Origin: Vibrio sp. 14G-20
Lineage (GTDB): Bacteria; Pseudomonadota; Gammaproteobacteria; Enterobacterales; Vibrionaceae
Length of the DNA: 64,000 bases
NCBI RefSeq assembly: GCF_026241515.1
Contig: NZ_JAPHPW010000016.1
Coordinates: 44,038 to 108,037, forward strand
Reading direction: 5' to 3'
The translations under genes were made by a program, and so were the position numbers. The notes beneath the pieces were generated by a model. The model was not told the origin of the DNA. It did not search any database and saw only the letters and a program-made list of their open reading frames with translations. Positions within the stretch are counted from its first letter, which is position 1. Every line of letters starts with the position of its first letter. Of this stretch, positions 49,988-59,278 are shown piece after piece.

Positions 49988-50626
49988 TTAATCTAAAAGT
50001 GAACGAACGTAGTCTGCAATGTCTGGGTTTTGGCAATGCTCAAAGAAGCATTGTTGAAAACGCTCGCTGCCAACCGCTGTTTTCACGAGATCTTGGTCGA
50101 TTGCTCTTAGCGAATCAATAAAGTTGTCTTTTACCACCGCCGCTTTTACTTCATTCAAAATTGCTGCATTACGCTGCTGTGGCTCTGCACGCTCCAGTGG
50201 GTAACCTTGGCCACGCTCACCAGTGAAAGCCTTTTCGAATATGTAACGGATATTCAGCTCACCAGCCCAGCCAAAGCCTTTAGCAAAAGCAAGAGCGATA
50301 GCATTGCCGTTGTTGATTTGATTAAACAAGAACGCATCAGATGGTTCTAGGCAGTAACCACACACCACACCCGGATGCAGGTTCAGTGACATCAAAGCAC
50401 CTTGCCCTGTTCCACATCCCGTCACAACAAAGTCCACAGCCTTTGAGTTGATGAGAATACTAGCCATGACACCTAAGTGGATATACGTTAAGTGGTGATC
50501 ATTCTCGTCGGTCATACCTAGATTAAAAACATCATGACCAATACCACCCGCCACTGACTCTAGCTCAGTTGCAACCATGGCATTTTTACCTGCCTGACTG
50601 TTTTCCATCATTAAAGCGATTTTCAT
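49988..50626 (-). CDS. RpiB/LacAB-family isomerase, DhuI-like
   Basis: 212 residues in the RpiB/LacA fold ('KIALMMENSQAGKNAMVATEL', 'VMASILINSKAVDFVVTGCGTGQGALMSLNLHPGV'; the cysteine in the GCGTGQG loop is the catalytic thiol of the family). In streptococci an RpiB-family enzyme (DhuI) replaces KduI to isomerise 4-deoxy-5-hexosulose uronate in unsaturated uronate breakdown. The neighbouring KduD gene 63 bases upstream on the same strand makes that the best reading. Ribose-5-phosphate isomerase is the alternative, but the extra C-terminal tail is unlike RpiB. Confidence 0.75.
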   Translation of the reverse strand: MKIALMMENSQAGKNAMVATELESVAGGIGHDVFNLGMTDENDHHLTYIHLGVMASILINSKAVDFVVTGCGTGQGALMSLNLHPGVVCGYCLEPSDAFLFNQINNGNAIALAFAKGFGWAGELNIRYIFEKAFTGERGQGYPLERAEPQQRNAAILNEVKAAVVKDNFIDSLRAIDQDLVKTAVGSERFQQCFFEHCQNPDIADYVRSLLD

Positions 50627-50689
50627 TTATGTTCTCCTGCAAGATTGCTGCAAATTTAAAATTCTTAACCGTGTTTGTTACAAGGTCAG

Positions 50690-51451
50690 TTAACGAGCTA
50701 ACCAACCACCATCAACAGCAATGGTATAGCCGTTAATGTAATCCGATGCTGATGAGGCTAAGAACACACAAGGACCTGCGATATCTTGCGGTTTACCCCA
50801 ACGTTCAGCCGGAATACGCTCAAGAATCGCTTGATTGCGCACCGCATCTTCACGCAGAGCTTGAGTATTGTTCGTTTCCATATAACCGGGTGCTATCGCA
50901 TTCACATTGATATTGTCGCGCGCCCATTCGTTCGCCATCGCACGTGTCACTCCCATCACAGCACTTTTTGAAGCCGTATAGGAAGGAACTCGAATGCCAC
51001 CTTGGAATGAGAGCATCGATGCAATATTAATGATCTTTCCGCCAGTGCCTTGAGCCTTAAACTGCTTTGCAACAGCCTGAGACATAAAGAAGACAGTCTT
51101 AGTGTTCACGTTCATTACGTCATCCCAATCTTGCTCTGAGAACTCAATAGCATCTTGGCGGCGAATAATTCCTGCATTGTTCACGAGAATGTCGACTTGG
51201 CCAAACTCAGCCAAAGTGCGCTCTATAACCTCTGGAATGCACGCTTGATCGAGAAGATCAGCACTCACGTTTAGGAACGAATGACCTGCTGCACTCATTT
51301 TCTCAATAGTCTCTTCAGGTTCTGTTCGGTTAACACCGACAACCTTACAACCAGCTTCCGCTAGGCCTAATGCAATACCTTGCCCAAGCCCCGTGTTGCA
51401 GCCAGTCACTATCGCTACTTTACCTTCCAGACTGAATGACTCTAAGATCAT
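50690..51451 (-). CDS. kduD: 2-dehydro-3-deoxy-D-gluconate 5-dehydrogenase (KduD)
   Basis: Short-chain dehydrogenase of about 253 residues from the ATG at 51451, where GAGGA gives a good ribosome site; a longer frame begins at 51499. NAD motif 'VAIVTGCNTGLGQGIALGLAEAG' near the N-terminus, 'VDILVNNAGIIRRQDAIEFSEQDWDDVMNVN', catalytic Tyr-x-x-x-Lys in 'SYTASKSAVMGVTRAMANEWA', and 'INVNAIAPGYMETNNTQALR' typical of KduD. Converts DKII (2,5-diketo-3-deoxygluconate) to KDG in alginate, pectin or glycosaminoglycan breakdown. In one transcript with the DhuI-like gene. Confidence 0.9.
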   Translation of the reverse strand: MILESFSLEGKVAIVTGCNTGLGQGIALGLAEAGCKVVGVNRTEPEETIEKMSAAGHSFLNVSADLLDQACIPEVIERTLAEFGQVDILVNNAGIIRRQDAIEFSEQDWDDVMNVNTKTVFFMSQAVAKQFKAQGTGGKIINIASMLSFQGGIRVPSYTASKSAVMGVTRAMANEWARDNINVNAIAPGYMETNNTQALREDAVRNQAILERIPAERWGKPQDIAGPCVFLASSASDYINGYTIAVDGGWLAR

Positions 51452-51769
51452 GCTCGCTTCCTCAATTACATTGGATTCATTGCGTATCATTACTACCAAT
51501 AATTAAATCATACAATAAGATGTAAATGCGAGAGCGACGTTGTAGAAGTTCGATCTTGCACCAAAATCAGTCAAGCAAGTTGAAACGAGCACCACAAACT
51601 AAATGAATGGGGGAAGTGATTTGAAGAACAGAAGCCTATAACCGACTATGAACCATGATCTCGAAGATCACCCAAACCAGATATTTTAGGGATTTGACAA
51701 CAATTCCATGATTTAAAAGAGTAAAAGGGTTATACATAATGATGTGTTATCTAAAATACTGAAATTATC
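51452..51769. other. Divergent intergenic region, kduD / MFS gene
   Basis: About 320 bases, AT-rich, carrying both promoters. Nothing else recognised. Confidence 0.4.
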
Positions 51770-53101
51770 ATGACGCTCAAAGAGATCCTTAACATTCCCA
51801 ATGTCCGCTACTTCTTAATGTTTCGAAGCAGCTACTTTGCGCGTTTTTACTACCCTATATTCACCCTACTCTATTTAGATTACGGGCTAACCCTTTCTCA
51901 ATTCGCGATGCTCAATGTAGTTTGGGCAGCCACTATTGTACTTGCTGAAGTGCCGTCGGGCGCGTTCGCCGACACCTTGGGCCGCAAGAAACTGGTGGTG
52001 TTGTCTTCGATTGTGATGTTTGTTGAGATCGCAATGATCGCGCTAGTACCAACCGGCAACCCCGACTTGGTGTTCATTGTCTTTCTGATTAACCGGATTC
52101 TCAGTGGCTTAGCGATGGCACTGGCCAGCGGCGCCGACGAGGCATTGGCTTACGACACCTTAAAAGAACAAGGCAATGAAGAGTTGTGGCCTCGAGTGCT
52201 GCAAATTCAGCTTCGTGTCGCCTCAACGGTCGGTATCTTTGTTACGCTGATTGGTGCGGCGATGTACGATGTGAACTTTATGACGAACATCTTTCATTTC
52301 CTTGGACTAGTCGAACCAGAAAGCACTAAAGATCTGATGCGTATTCCTGTGTTCGCCACCCTATTTGTAGCGATGATCGCCATCTATGCCGCGATTAATA
52401 TGCGCGAAGAGAAAAAGGTGATGCCAAGTGACCAAACCAAATTAGCAACCACCATCTCAAGTCTCAAATTGACGATCGATGCGGGTAAATGGGTATTCGC
52501 TACGCCTTACGTGCTGTTCATTTTGCTCTACTACAGCCTATTCGAACACACCTCACGCATGTTCTTAACCATGAACAGCCAATACTATCTGGCCATTGAT
52601 ATTCCAATTATCTACTTTGGTTTTATTGGCGCGGGTATAAGCTTGCTTAAGATTATATTGGCAGGGCAAAGCCGAAGATTAGCAGAGAGCATGGAGGCTA
52701 AAACCTTCATTGTAGTTATGGGATTGGCAAGCATGGCGACTTATTACTGGATCAGTTTAGGTTGGTCGATTTACGGGGTCATTCCGGCGTTGGTGTTAAT
52801 CTTTATCATCATGACGATGAACATTTTCATCAGCTACCATCTGAATAAAAAAACCGAATCACACAACCGAGCCACGGTTCTTAGTTTCAAAGGTTTGATG
52901 TTTAACCTCGGATACGGACTGATCGGTATTTTATATGCTTACTACTACAAGTTGGTCTCTAATAATTACACCGAGCAAGAAATAGAACAGAACCTTGCTT
53001 TCCTAGCATCGCTATCTTCGTTTTGCTATTACTTCGCTTTATTGTTCGTTTTGATTAGCGCGTTGTTCTATTTCAAAAACAAGAAACAGCCGATCTTCTG
53101 A
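51770..53101 (+). CDS. MFS transporter
   Basis: 443 residues with about 12 helices. The signature loop after helix 2 reads 'EVPSGAFADTLGRKKLVVLSS' (residues ~62-82), the family's motif A. Central part is long with a charged loop 'EEKKVMPSDQ' and 'ESTKDLMRI'. The substrate is not evident. No good ribosome site precedes the ATG. It is likely an inner-membrane exporter or sugar porter; divergent from kduD. Confidence 0.82.
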   Translation: MTLKEILNIPNVRYFLMFRSSYFARFYYPIFTLLYLDYGLTLSQFAMLNVVWAATIVLAEVPSGAFADTLGRKKLVVLSSIVMFVEIAMIALVPTGNPDLVFIVFLINRILSGLAMALASGADEALAYDTLKEQGNEELWPRVLQIQLRVASTVGIFVTLIGAAMYDVNFMTNIFHFLGLVEPESTKDLMRIPVFATLFVAMIAIYAAINMREEKKVMPSDQTKLATTISSLKLTIDAGKWVFATPYVLFILLYYSLFEHTSRMFLTMNSQYYLAIDIPIIYFGFIGAGISLLKIILAGQSRRLAESMEAKTFIVVMGLASMATYYWISLGWSIYGVIPALVLIFIIMTMNIFISYHLNKKTESHNRATVLSFKGLMFNLGYGLIGILYAYYYKLVSNNYTEQEIEQNLAFLASLSSFCYYFALLFVLISALFYFKNKKQPIF

Positions 53102-53244
53102 AGAAAGCGTCGAACTATTAAAAATCTCTCTACTACTGAATAAAGAATAAAGGTGAGCCTATGGTTATAAACAGATCATGACACTTCTTATCATGTAATT
53201 TTTTGTTAGTATCACCATCAAATTACATCACTCATGGAAGCGTC

Positions 53245-54126
53245 ATGTCTTTTAGTTGGATCGCCTTTACCCTGCTTGCTGCCTTCAGCCAATCTTGGCG
53301 TAATGCCTTTCAAAGCAAGCTAGCCGGCACAATGAGCGTGGCTGGCGTGACACTGGCTCGCTTTATTTGGGCAGGACCAATTGCACTTCTCTACCTCTAC
53401 GCTTTATACCAATGGCAGCCAGTCTCCGCGCCTAATTTTTCCAGTGAGTTTGTTTTCTACATAGTAGCCGCCGCTATTATGCAGATCCTTGCGACCGGCT
53501 TGATGGTGATGCTGTTTAAGCTAGAAAACTATGCGATTGGTGCTGGGCTTGCCAAGTGTGAGGCTCCCGTTTCGGCAGTACTTTCGGTACTCTTCTTTGG
53601 TACGGCATTAACCGTAACAGGCTGGATAGGCGTGTTAATCGGTACCTTGGGTGTGCTCATCATGAGTAGCGCTTCAGGATGGCGAAGCCTATCTCCCAAA
53701 GTCTTTTTGTTGGGCATGGCTTGCAGTACCGCCTTTGCTTTAACCTCTCTTTGGGTGCGAGAAGCCAGTTTAAGCATTGGACTACCCTTCCCTCATAGCG
53801 CTGCTTGGGTTCTGTTTCTGGTGATTACCCTTCAGACATTCATCATCTGTACTTATCTCTTCCTCAAAGAGCGCGACACATTACGCCAGATCTTCAAGAA
53901 GTCGAGATTGGTTGTGATGACTAGCCTAGCCAGTGTGATTGGCTCTCTTGGCTGGTTTAGTGCAATGTCACTTCAAGCCGTGCCGTACGTAAAGACACTC
54001 GGTCAAGTCGAAGTGATCTTCATGGTGTTGATATCCTACTTTTGGTTAGGGCAAAGCATCGCGCGCAAAGACATTCTTGCGCTCATTTTGCTTTCTATCG
54101 CAGCGGTCTTAGTGATGTGGCAGTAA
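53245..54126 (+). CDS. EamA/DMT-family transporter
   Basis: 293 residues from the ATG at 53245 (GGAAG five bases before it); a longer frame starts at 53203. About ten helices in two EamA repeats ('AFTLLAAFSQSWRNAFQSKLAGTMSV', 'CEAPVSAVLSVLFFGTALTVTGWIGVLIGTLGVLIMS' and 'LGQVEVIFMVLISYFWLGQSIARKDILALILL'). Substrate unknown; such proteins export amino acids, sugars or metabolites. Separate from the MFS gene by about 140 bases. Confidence 0.8.
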   Translation: MSFSWIAFTLLAAFSQSWRNAFQSKLAGTMSVAGVTLARFIWAGPIALLYLYALYQWQPVSAPNFSSEFVFYIVAAAIMQILATGLMVMLFKLENYAIGAGLAKCEAPVSAVLSVLFFGTALTVTGWIGVLIGTLGVLIMSSASGWRSLSPKVFLLGMACSTAFALTSLWVREASLSIGLPFPHSAAWVLFLVITLQTFIICTYLFLKERDTLRQIFKKSRLVVMTSLASVIGSLGWFSAMSLQAVPYVKTLGQVEVIFMVLISYFWLGQSIARKDILALILLSIAAVLVMWQ

Positions 54127-54307
54127 GTTGAACGTCGTCATGCTTGGGTGTTGGCAAATAAGAACGAGCAAATCATGCCAAGCAAAATATTCATCCACCG
54201 TATAAGTTTTACGGTGGCGTAAAATGATAAGAACGACCTCCAGATAATTTTTATAGTGCACGTATCAGCTATTAGTAATTCCCTCTTGCCCAATAGGATA
54301 CAGCCCA

Positions 54308-54553
54308 ATGAAAACACTCGCTCAAATCGCACTAGCAACAATCATTTTTACAACCTCAATGATGGCATTCGCAGAACCTGTGACTACAGACCAAGCCCAG
54401 TCAGAAACGGCAACCACAACGGTGAAACATGAAGCAATGACCGTGACGCTAACGGATAAGCATTTTACGTCTGCAGAAGAAACTGAAGCCACTCCCCCTC
54501 AGAAGTTAACACAAAGCCAAAAAACAGACTCAGCGCCACAGCCAACAATATAA
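54308..54553 (+). CDS. Small exported protein of unknown function
   Basis: 81 residues: signal peptide ('LAQIALATIIFTTSMMAFA', cut after AFA), then a Thr/Glu/Gln-rich, low-complexity mature segment ('TTDQAQSETATTTVKHEAMTVTLTDKHF') without cysteine or hydrophobic core. Probably disordered in the periplasm. The ATG lies 8 bases after AGGA. No family recognised. Confidence 0.6.
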   Translation: MKTLAQIALATIIFTTSMMAFAEPVTTDQAQSETATTTVKHEAMTVTLTDKHFTSAEETEATPPQKLTQSQKTDSAPQPTI

Positions 54554-54625
54554 TGGCCGAGTCAAAACAGTGAACCGCATCAAACTAGTGATCTCATCAA
54601 ACTACCGCTTAGAGATCTGTACTCA

Positions 54626-55813
54626 TCAAGCAGTAGCGAGTTGATTAATATGACTAGGACAAATTGAAGTCATATTGCGACCGTTTGTTTTCGCTTGATA
54701 TAACGCTTTGTCGGCTCGGCTAATAAACCCATTCCAACTCTCATGCGGGTGAAGCTGAGCAACACCAAAACTCGATGTAAGAAACATCTCATGTCCTTGT
54801 ACTACTGATACCTCTGAAATAGACAATCGTAACTTGCAGGCAATAACATGAGCTTGTTGGAAATCGATATTAGGCAATAAAATCATTATCTCGTCTCCGC
54901 CAAAACGAAACGCACTGGCTTTGGCCGATGTTTTTATCGCACTTTGAACCATTTCAGCAAAAGACTTGATGACGAGATCACCCACAATGTGCCCGTGTTG
55001 ATCATTGATCGACTTAAAATTATCAATATCCATCATAATGGCACTGACAGGCGTAGTACCCGCCTGCTTCATGATAACTGGTACCATTTCATCTAATGCT
55101 CTGCGGTTTCCAAGTGCCGTTAAAGGATCGCTGTAGGACAGCTCGTGAATAGAACTAAGCAACCTTGCGTTAATCAGCCAAAGCATTGTAAAGCTCATCG
55201 ACACGATAAGAACGATGCTCACTAAAAAGGCAAGTTGATGAATGAGTGCGGCCTCCATGAAATCCTGCAGCTCAGCTGAAAATAACGTCACCATTACTCG
55301 GAAAGCCATAAACCCGCCATATATCGTAAATGACAAGGCCATCATCCGAGTTGCTAAGATCAAGTCATCACGTTGACCCTTCAATACCGCAAAGGCAGTG
55401 CAAAGAGTCACAAAAGCCAGATATAAACTAATGAGGATAATTCGAGCCTTGATGGAAGGTTCGTAGTAAGTGAAATAAATAAAACATGGCAAAAGAGCCA
55501 ACATCATCAGACTGCTGAGGTAGGTGCATTTTAAGGAATATTCTCGGAATAAGCATAAGCTATACAAGGCGAGATGAAAGCCAAGCGCAATGACCATGTT
55601 GGCGCTAATAACAGTGATCCAATCAGGGAGATCCCCTCTTAGACTCAACATCAAAGGTCCACTTCCGATAACAAATATTGAAATGGAAAAAATTGAAAGC
55701 CCTTTAATCGGCTGTTGAGTGAATTGAAATAACAATAAGCCAATACAGTAAATGAAAGAGAACAAAATAATAATGAAATTAAGTGTTCTCATATCCAGCG
55801 AAAAACCATCCAT
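54626..55813 (-). CDS. Membrane diguanylate cyclase
   Basis: 395 residues. Residues ~10-215 form about seven membrane helices (7TM-like sensor). The C-terminal GGDEF domain starts near 'LSYSDPLTALGNRRALDEMVP' (residue ~221), with 'MMDIDNFKSINDQHGHIVGD' and active site 'FRFGGDEIMILLPN' (GGDEI). The R-x-x-D I-site before the active site is absent ('TSAKASAFRFGGDE'), so it should lack product inhibition. Makes cyclic-di-GMP. Ligand unknown. Confidence 0.92.
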   Translation of the reverse strand: MDGFSLDMRTLNFIIILFSFIYCIGLLLFQFTQQPIKGLSIFSISIFVIGSGPLMLSLRGDLPDWITVISANMVIALGFHLALYSLCLFREYSLKCTYLSSLMMLALLPCFIYFTYYEPSIKARIILISLYLAFVTLCTAFAVLKGQRDDLILATRMMALSFTIYGGFMAFRVMVTLFSAELQDFMEAALIHQLAFLVSIVLIVSMSFTMLWLINARLLSSIHELSYSDPLTALGNRRALDEMVPVIMKQAGTTPVSAIMMDIDNFKSINDQHGHIVGDLVIKSFAEMVQSAIKTSAKASAFRFGGDEIMILLPNIDFQQAHVIACKLRLSISEVSVVQGHEMFLTSSFGVAQLHPHESWNGFISRADKALYQAKTNGRNMTSICPSHINQLATA

Positions 55814-56083
55814 GATTTACTCTCTTCCCTAAGCCAATCAAATCACAATATGGTCAATAGTTATCGAAATCATGAATTTATTCACCACATGAATCATTAC
55901 ACTTTGTAAAATAGGGGATGTGTCACATATAGGGAGTTCTGTATCGCATGAGTTCATTACATGGATCGGCATGTAAAACTCGTCCACACATGGCTTCATA
56001 GCATCACGGGATTTACAGGCTTCTGCACTCGTTACTTGGTTGAATGACGACTGTCTGGCATTATGCGCCCAAGAAATCTCTAG
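55814..56083. other. Intergenic region before the MITE
   Basis: About 270 bases with no supported gene; carries the promoter of the diguanylate cyclase gene. Confidence 0.4.
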
Positions 56084-56371
56084 GGGCTGTTGACCTTTCG
56101 AGCTGGGTTTTGCAGCATCTTGTGGAAAATTTATACAAGGAAGAGGCTTTGACGTGTAGCTGGCCTACATGAAAAGCCGATAACGCAGTAGAAATGAACC
56201 ACAAGAGCTGCCCGAAGGGTTCGGCTAGGCGCCCCCACAAAAATCGTTTTATGCTTTGTTGAAGAATATTTGCTTAGAATGACTAGGCTACATACTCTTC
56301 GCCGCGCCTAAAACGATTTTGACTAGACGTCCCCATCCGAACAAAACTTAACCACGAAAGGTCAACAGCCC
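56084..56371. mobile_element. IS5-type MITE with 17-bp terminal inverted repeats
   Basis: Perfect inverted repeats GGGCTGTTGACCTTTCG (56084-56100) and its complement CGAAAGGTCAACAGCCC (56355-56371) bound a ~288-bp segment. Each end abuts CTAG (56080-56083 and 56372-56375), matching the 4-bp CWAG target duplication of the IS5 group. No transposase frame inside; the interior has its own inverted stretch (ATCGTTTTA... / TAAAACGAT). It lies 38 bases before the phytanoyl-CoA dioxygenase gene, so it could supply or alter its promoter. Confidence 0.85.
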
Positions 56372-56409
56372 CTAGTTATTACACAGTAAAGAATGAATGA
56401 AGGTAGTCA

Positions 56410-57198
56410 GTGGTAGAAAACAGCCAACAATTAAGTGACCGTTACAACGAACATGGTTACTTTGTTATCAGAAATTATTTCGATGAAGCTCAAATTGCAT
56501 CGCTTAGAAAAGTCGTGCTGAAATTCCATGAATCATGGAAAGCAGACAACGAAGAATTCTATAAAGAAGAAGCATTTAACTCGTCTTTAATTACCGGAAG
56601 CGAATATTTGCCTGCCGGTGATAGAAGCGTACTTTTTGACTTCATCAGCTCAAAACAAGTGATGGAAGTGGTTGATGCGGTAATACCGAACAAACCGGCA
56701 TTCATGAACACGCAGCTGTTCTTCAACCCTGTGAACCCGCAACAAAAAGACTTCTGGCATCGCGACTGTCAATACGACTATGACATTGATGACCAGATGA
56801 AAGTCATCATGGAAACCCAAATATTGCACCTGCGAATCCCTATTTTTGACGAGCCCGGTATGGAGCTTATCCCCGGCACTCACAAACGCTGGGACAACGA
56901 AGAAGAGTACAATGTTCGCCAAGAAGAAAACGGCAAAGTGAGCAGCGATGACATATCTGGCGGTAAGCAAATACCATTAGCAGCCGGGGACTTATTGGTG
57001 TTTTCAGCGGATATGATCCACCGAGGCCGTTATGGCTTGGATCGTTTGGCTTTGGATATTTTGATCTTCGATTCGGCGGCAGACTATGTCGACTACGTTG
57101 ATGACGACTGTTTACCAACACCAGCTATGTTGAGCAATATTAGCGACCCAAGATTGTTTATGAACACGCTACACTTAAAATCAATGCAGTACTCATAA
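56410..57198 (+). CDS. Phytanoyl-CoA dioxygenase family protein
   Basis: Fe(II)/2-oxoglutarate-dependent oxygenase of 262 residues, start GTG at 56410 with AAGGT nearby. The iron ligands are visible: HxD in 'FWHRDCQYDYD' (residues ~117-127) and the distal His in 'LVFSADMIHRGRYGLDRLALD' with the arginine that holds 2-oxoglutarate. PhyH-family enzymes hydroxylate lipids, amino acids or natural products. Twenty bases before an MDR reductase on the same strand, so the two probably form an operon; the substrate is unknown. Confidence 0.88.
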   Translation: MVENSQQLSDRYNEHGYFVIRNYFDEAQIASLRKVVLKFHESWKADNEEFYKEEAFNSSLITGSEYLPAGDRSVLFDFISSKQVMEVVDAVIPNKPAFMNTQLFFNPVNPQQKDFWHRDCQYDYDIDDQMKVIMETQILHLRIPIFDEPGMELIPGTHKRWDNEEEYNVRQEENGKVSSDDISGGKQIPLAAGDLLVFSADMIHRGRYGLDRLALDILIFDSAADYVDYVDDDCLPTPAMLSNISDPRLFMNTLHLKSMQYS

Positions 57199-57218
57199 CC
57201 CATAAAGGTATCCGAACT

Positions 57219-58208
57219 ATGACTGACACTAAGCAAAATGCCCGAATTAGCCAGTTCCGTTTCGGTCAGCCAAAAGAATCTCTCAAGTTAGAACATGTCG
57301 CTTTAGGGGCACTAGACAAAGATAAAGTTCGCGTACAAATTAAAGCGACTAACATCAACCCTAGTGATCTGTTGTCGATTTATGGTGTGGGCCAATACAA
57401 ACATAGCCACCAGCCGCCGAGAGTACCGGGATTTGAAGCGGTAGGAAGGGTTGTAGAGTCCTGCAATGCTGAGTTTGCAATGGATCAGCGAGTGCTCGTA
57501 GCAACCAGTGGAACATGGCAGAACTACGTCGATGTATCACCAGATGACCTGTTCCAAATTCCTCAGCATCTAGATAATGGCTACGCCTGTCAGTTGTACA
57601 TTAATGCGCTAACCGCATGGGTATTGACGACAGAAGTAGCGAAGCTAACCCAAGAAGATGTGTTGATCATCAACGCAGGCAGCTCTGCCATCGGTAAGAT
57701 CTTTTCCCAGTTATCAGCATCACTCGGCTTCAAAATCATTGTCGTTACATCACAGCCGGAACAATACCCAGCCACTTCTAGTTGGGCGTTAGATTCGAAC
57801 GCTGATCTAGTTTCTCAAATCAAGGAGTTAGGCTTGCCTATGCCAACCGTTGCCTTTGATGCGATTGGCGGTTCACCCGGAACCGATCTTATTCACACCC
57901 TTGGCAACAATGGGCGCTTTATCAACTATGGAACGCTGTCGCTGGATTTTTACGAACCACGCTTTTTTAAGCACGCGAAAAGCCAAGGCATCGATTTCAG
58001 CACCTTCTTCTTACGCTATTGGGAAGAAGCCGAAGGTAAAGATGTTCGCCGTGCTAAATTCACAAGCATGCTAGATCACTTCATCACAAACGACATTCAG
58101 CTCGACGTCGACCGCTATCTGCCATTCGATGAAGTGCAAACCGCGATTGATCTCATTGAATCGAAAACCACACGCTTGAACGGCAAGATCATCTTACTGC
58201 CTGTGTAG
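57219..58208 (+). CDS. Zinc-independent MDR oxidoreductase (quinone/enoyl reductase type)
   Basis: 329 residues, medium-chain dehydrogenase/reductase superfamily. N-terminal GroES-like part 'IKATNINPSDLLSIYGVGQYKH' and 'PRVPGFEAVGRVVE'; the NADPH Rossmann fold starts at 'DVLIINAGSSAIGKIFSQLSASLGFKIIVVTS'; the 'AFDAIGGSPGTDLIHTLGNNGRFINYGTLS' block is typical of 2-enoyl reductase/quinone oxidoreductase relatives. No zinc-binding cysteine cluster, so it is not an alcohol dehydrogenase. Works with the PhyH-type oxygenase in an unknown pathway; convergent with a metal ABC operon. Confidence 0.85.
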   Translation: MTDTKQNARISQFRFGQPKESLKLEHVALGALDKDKVRVQIKATNINPSDLLSIYGVGQYKHSHQPPRVPGFEAVGRVVESCNAEFAMDQRVLVATSGTWQNYVDVSPDDLFQIPQHLDNGYACQLYINALTAWVLTTEVAKLTQEDVLIINAGSSAIGKIFSQLSASLGFKIIVVTSQPEQYPATSSWALDSNADLVSQIKELGLPMPTVAFDAIGGSPGTDLIHTLGNNGRFINYGTLSLDFYEPRFFKHAKSQGIDFSTFFLRYWEEAEGKDVRRAKFTSMLDHFITNDIQLDVDRYLPFDEVQTAIDLIESKTTRLNGKIILLPV

Positions 58209-58229
58209 TTTGGTGGAATTGAGCACACA

Positions 58230-59228
58230 CTATTTACGCCAAACAAGATACAAAACGAACAACCCGCCAAGAGCTGCCGTCACAATCCCTACAGGCAGTT
58301 CTTGTGGCGCTAATATGGTTCGGCTAATCACATCCCCAAACAGTAAAAGAACCGCGCCCCATAAGGCAACCAAAGGCAGAGCTCGCTTGTGAGTGACACC
58401 TGAAAATGGTCGAACTAAGTGGGGTACCATCAAGCCAATAAAACCGACCACTCCGGTCATCGATACAATCGACGCAGTGCAAAACGCACAACAAAGAAAA
58501 ATCTCGCTTTGTAGGCGGTGCACATTGATCCCCAATGAGCTTGTCGTCTGTTCACTCACCAACAAAGTATCGAGCTCGCGATAACGTTTGAAAATCAACG
58601 CAATAAGACACAACACGCCCGCCAAGGCAAAAATCAAATTATCCCAACGTGCGAGCCCTAAGCCTCCCATCGTCCAGAACAAAATCGAACTCGCCGCTCT
58701 CTGGTCGCCTGAATAAATCAAAAAACTCGTGATGGCTCCGAATAGAAATGAGATCGCCAAACCACACAAGATCAAGTTGTCATTACCTTTTTTCTTCTGC
58801 ATCGAAAACAGAATCAGAACGGCCGTCGCCGACACAATACCACCCGAGAATGCAGCCAGTGGGAGTGACCAAACACCCAGAGCGTCTCCCACTTTGGTGA
58901 TCACCAACACCGCACCAGCAGACGCGCCAGATGACAAGCCAAACAGAAACGGATCCGCCAGATCATTTCGTGTCGAGGTTTGAAGCAACGCCCCAACCAT
59001 CGCCAGCCCTGCACCCGCGATAACCGCTAACAATGCTCTAGGTAACCTTAGATCGATCAGTATTCGACTGGTCATATCCGGCGTTGGATCAGTGAAAGAG
59101 CTCAGCCCTACAATCACTTCCTTAAAAGACAAAGGGACTGAGCCAAATTGTAAACTCATCATGAAGGCGAGCAGCATGGCAGTGATACCTGTTAGCCATG
59201 CTGCTCGATATTTATCAAATAAAATCAA
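58230..59228 (-). CDS. FecCD-family ABC transporter permease
   Basis: 332-residue inner-membrane permease with about ten helices. Family signatures 'LRLPRALLAVIAGAGLAMVGALLQTSTRNDLADPFLFGLSSGASAGAVL' (residues ~60-108) and 'VGFIGLMVPHLVRPFSGVTHKRALPLVALWGA' near the end. Moves an iron-chelate, heme, cobalamin or other metal complex; the last gene of the operon. The binding protein gene is 50 bases upstream. Confidence 0.9.
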   Translation of the reverse strand: MILFDKYRAAWLTGITAMLLAFMMSLQFGSVPLSFKEVIVGLSSFTDPTPDMTSRILIDLRLPRALLAVIAGAGLAMVGALLQTSTRNDLADPFLFGLSSGASAGAVLVITKVGDALGVWSLPLAAFSGGIVSATAVLILFSMQKKKGNDNLILCGLAISFLFGAITSFLIYSGDQRAASSILFWTMGGLGLARWDNLIFALAGVLCLIALIFKRYRELDTLLVSEQTTSSLGINVHRLQSEIFLCCAFCTASIVSMTGVVGFIGLMVPHLVRPFSGVTHKRALPLVALWGAVLLLFGDVISRTILAPQELPVGIVTAALGGLFVLYLVWRK

Positions 59229-59278
59229 CGGACTACTACTCTTATCAATAACAAGATTTCATATAACAACCTTCCCGA

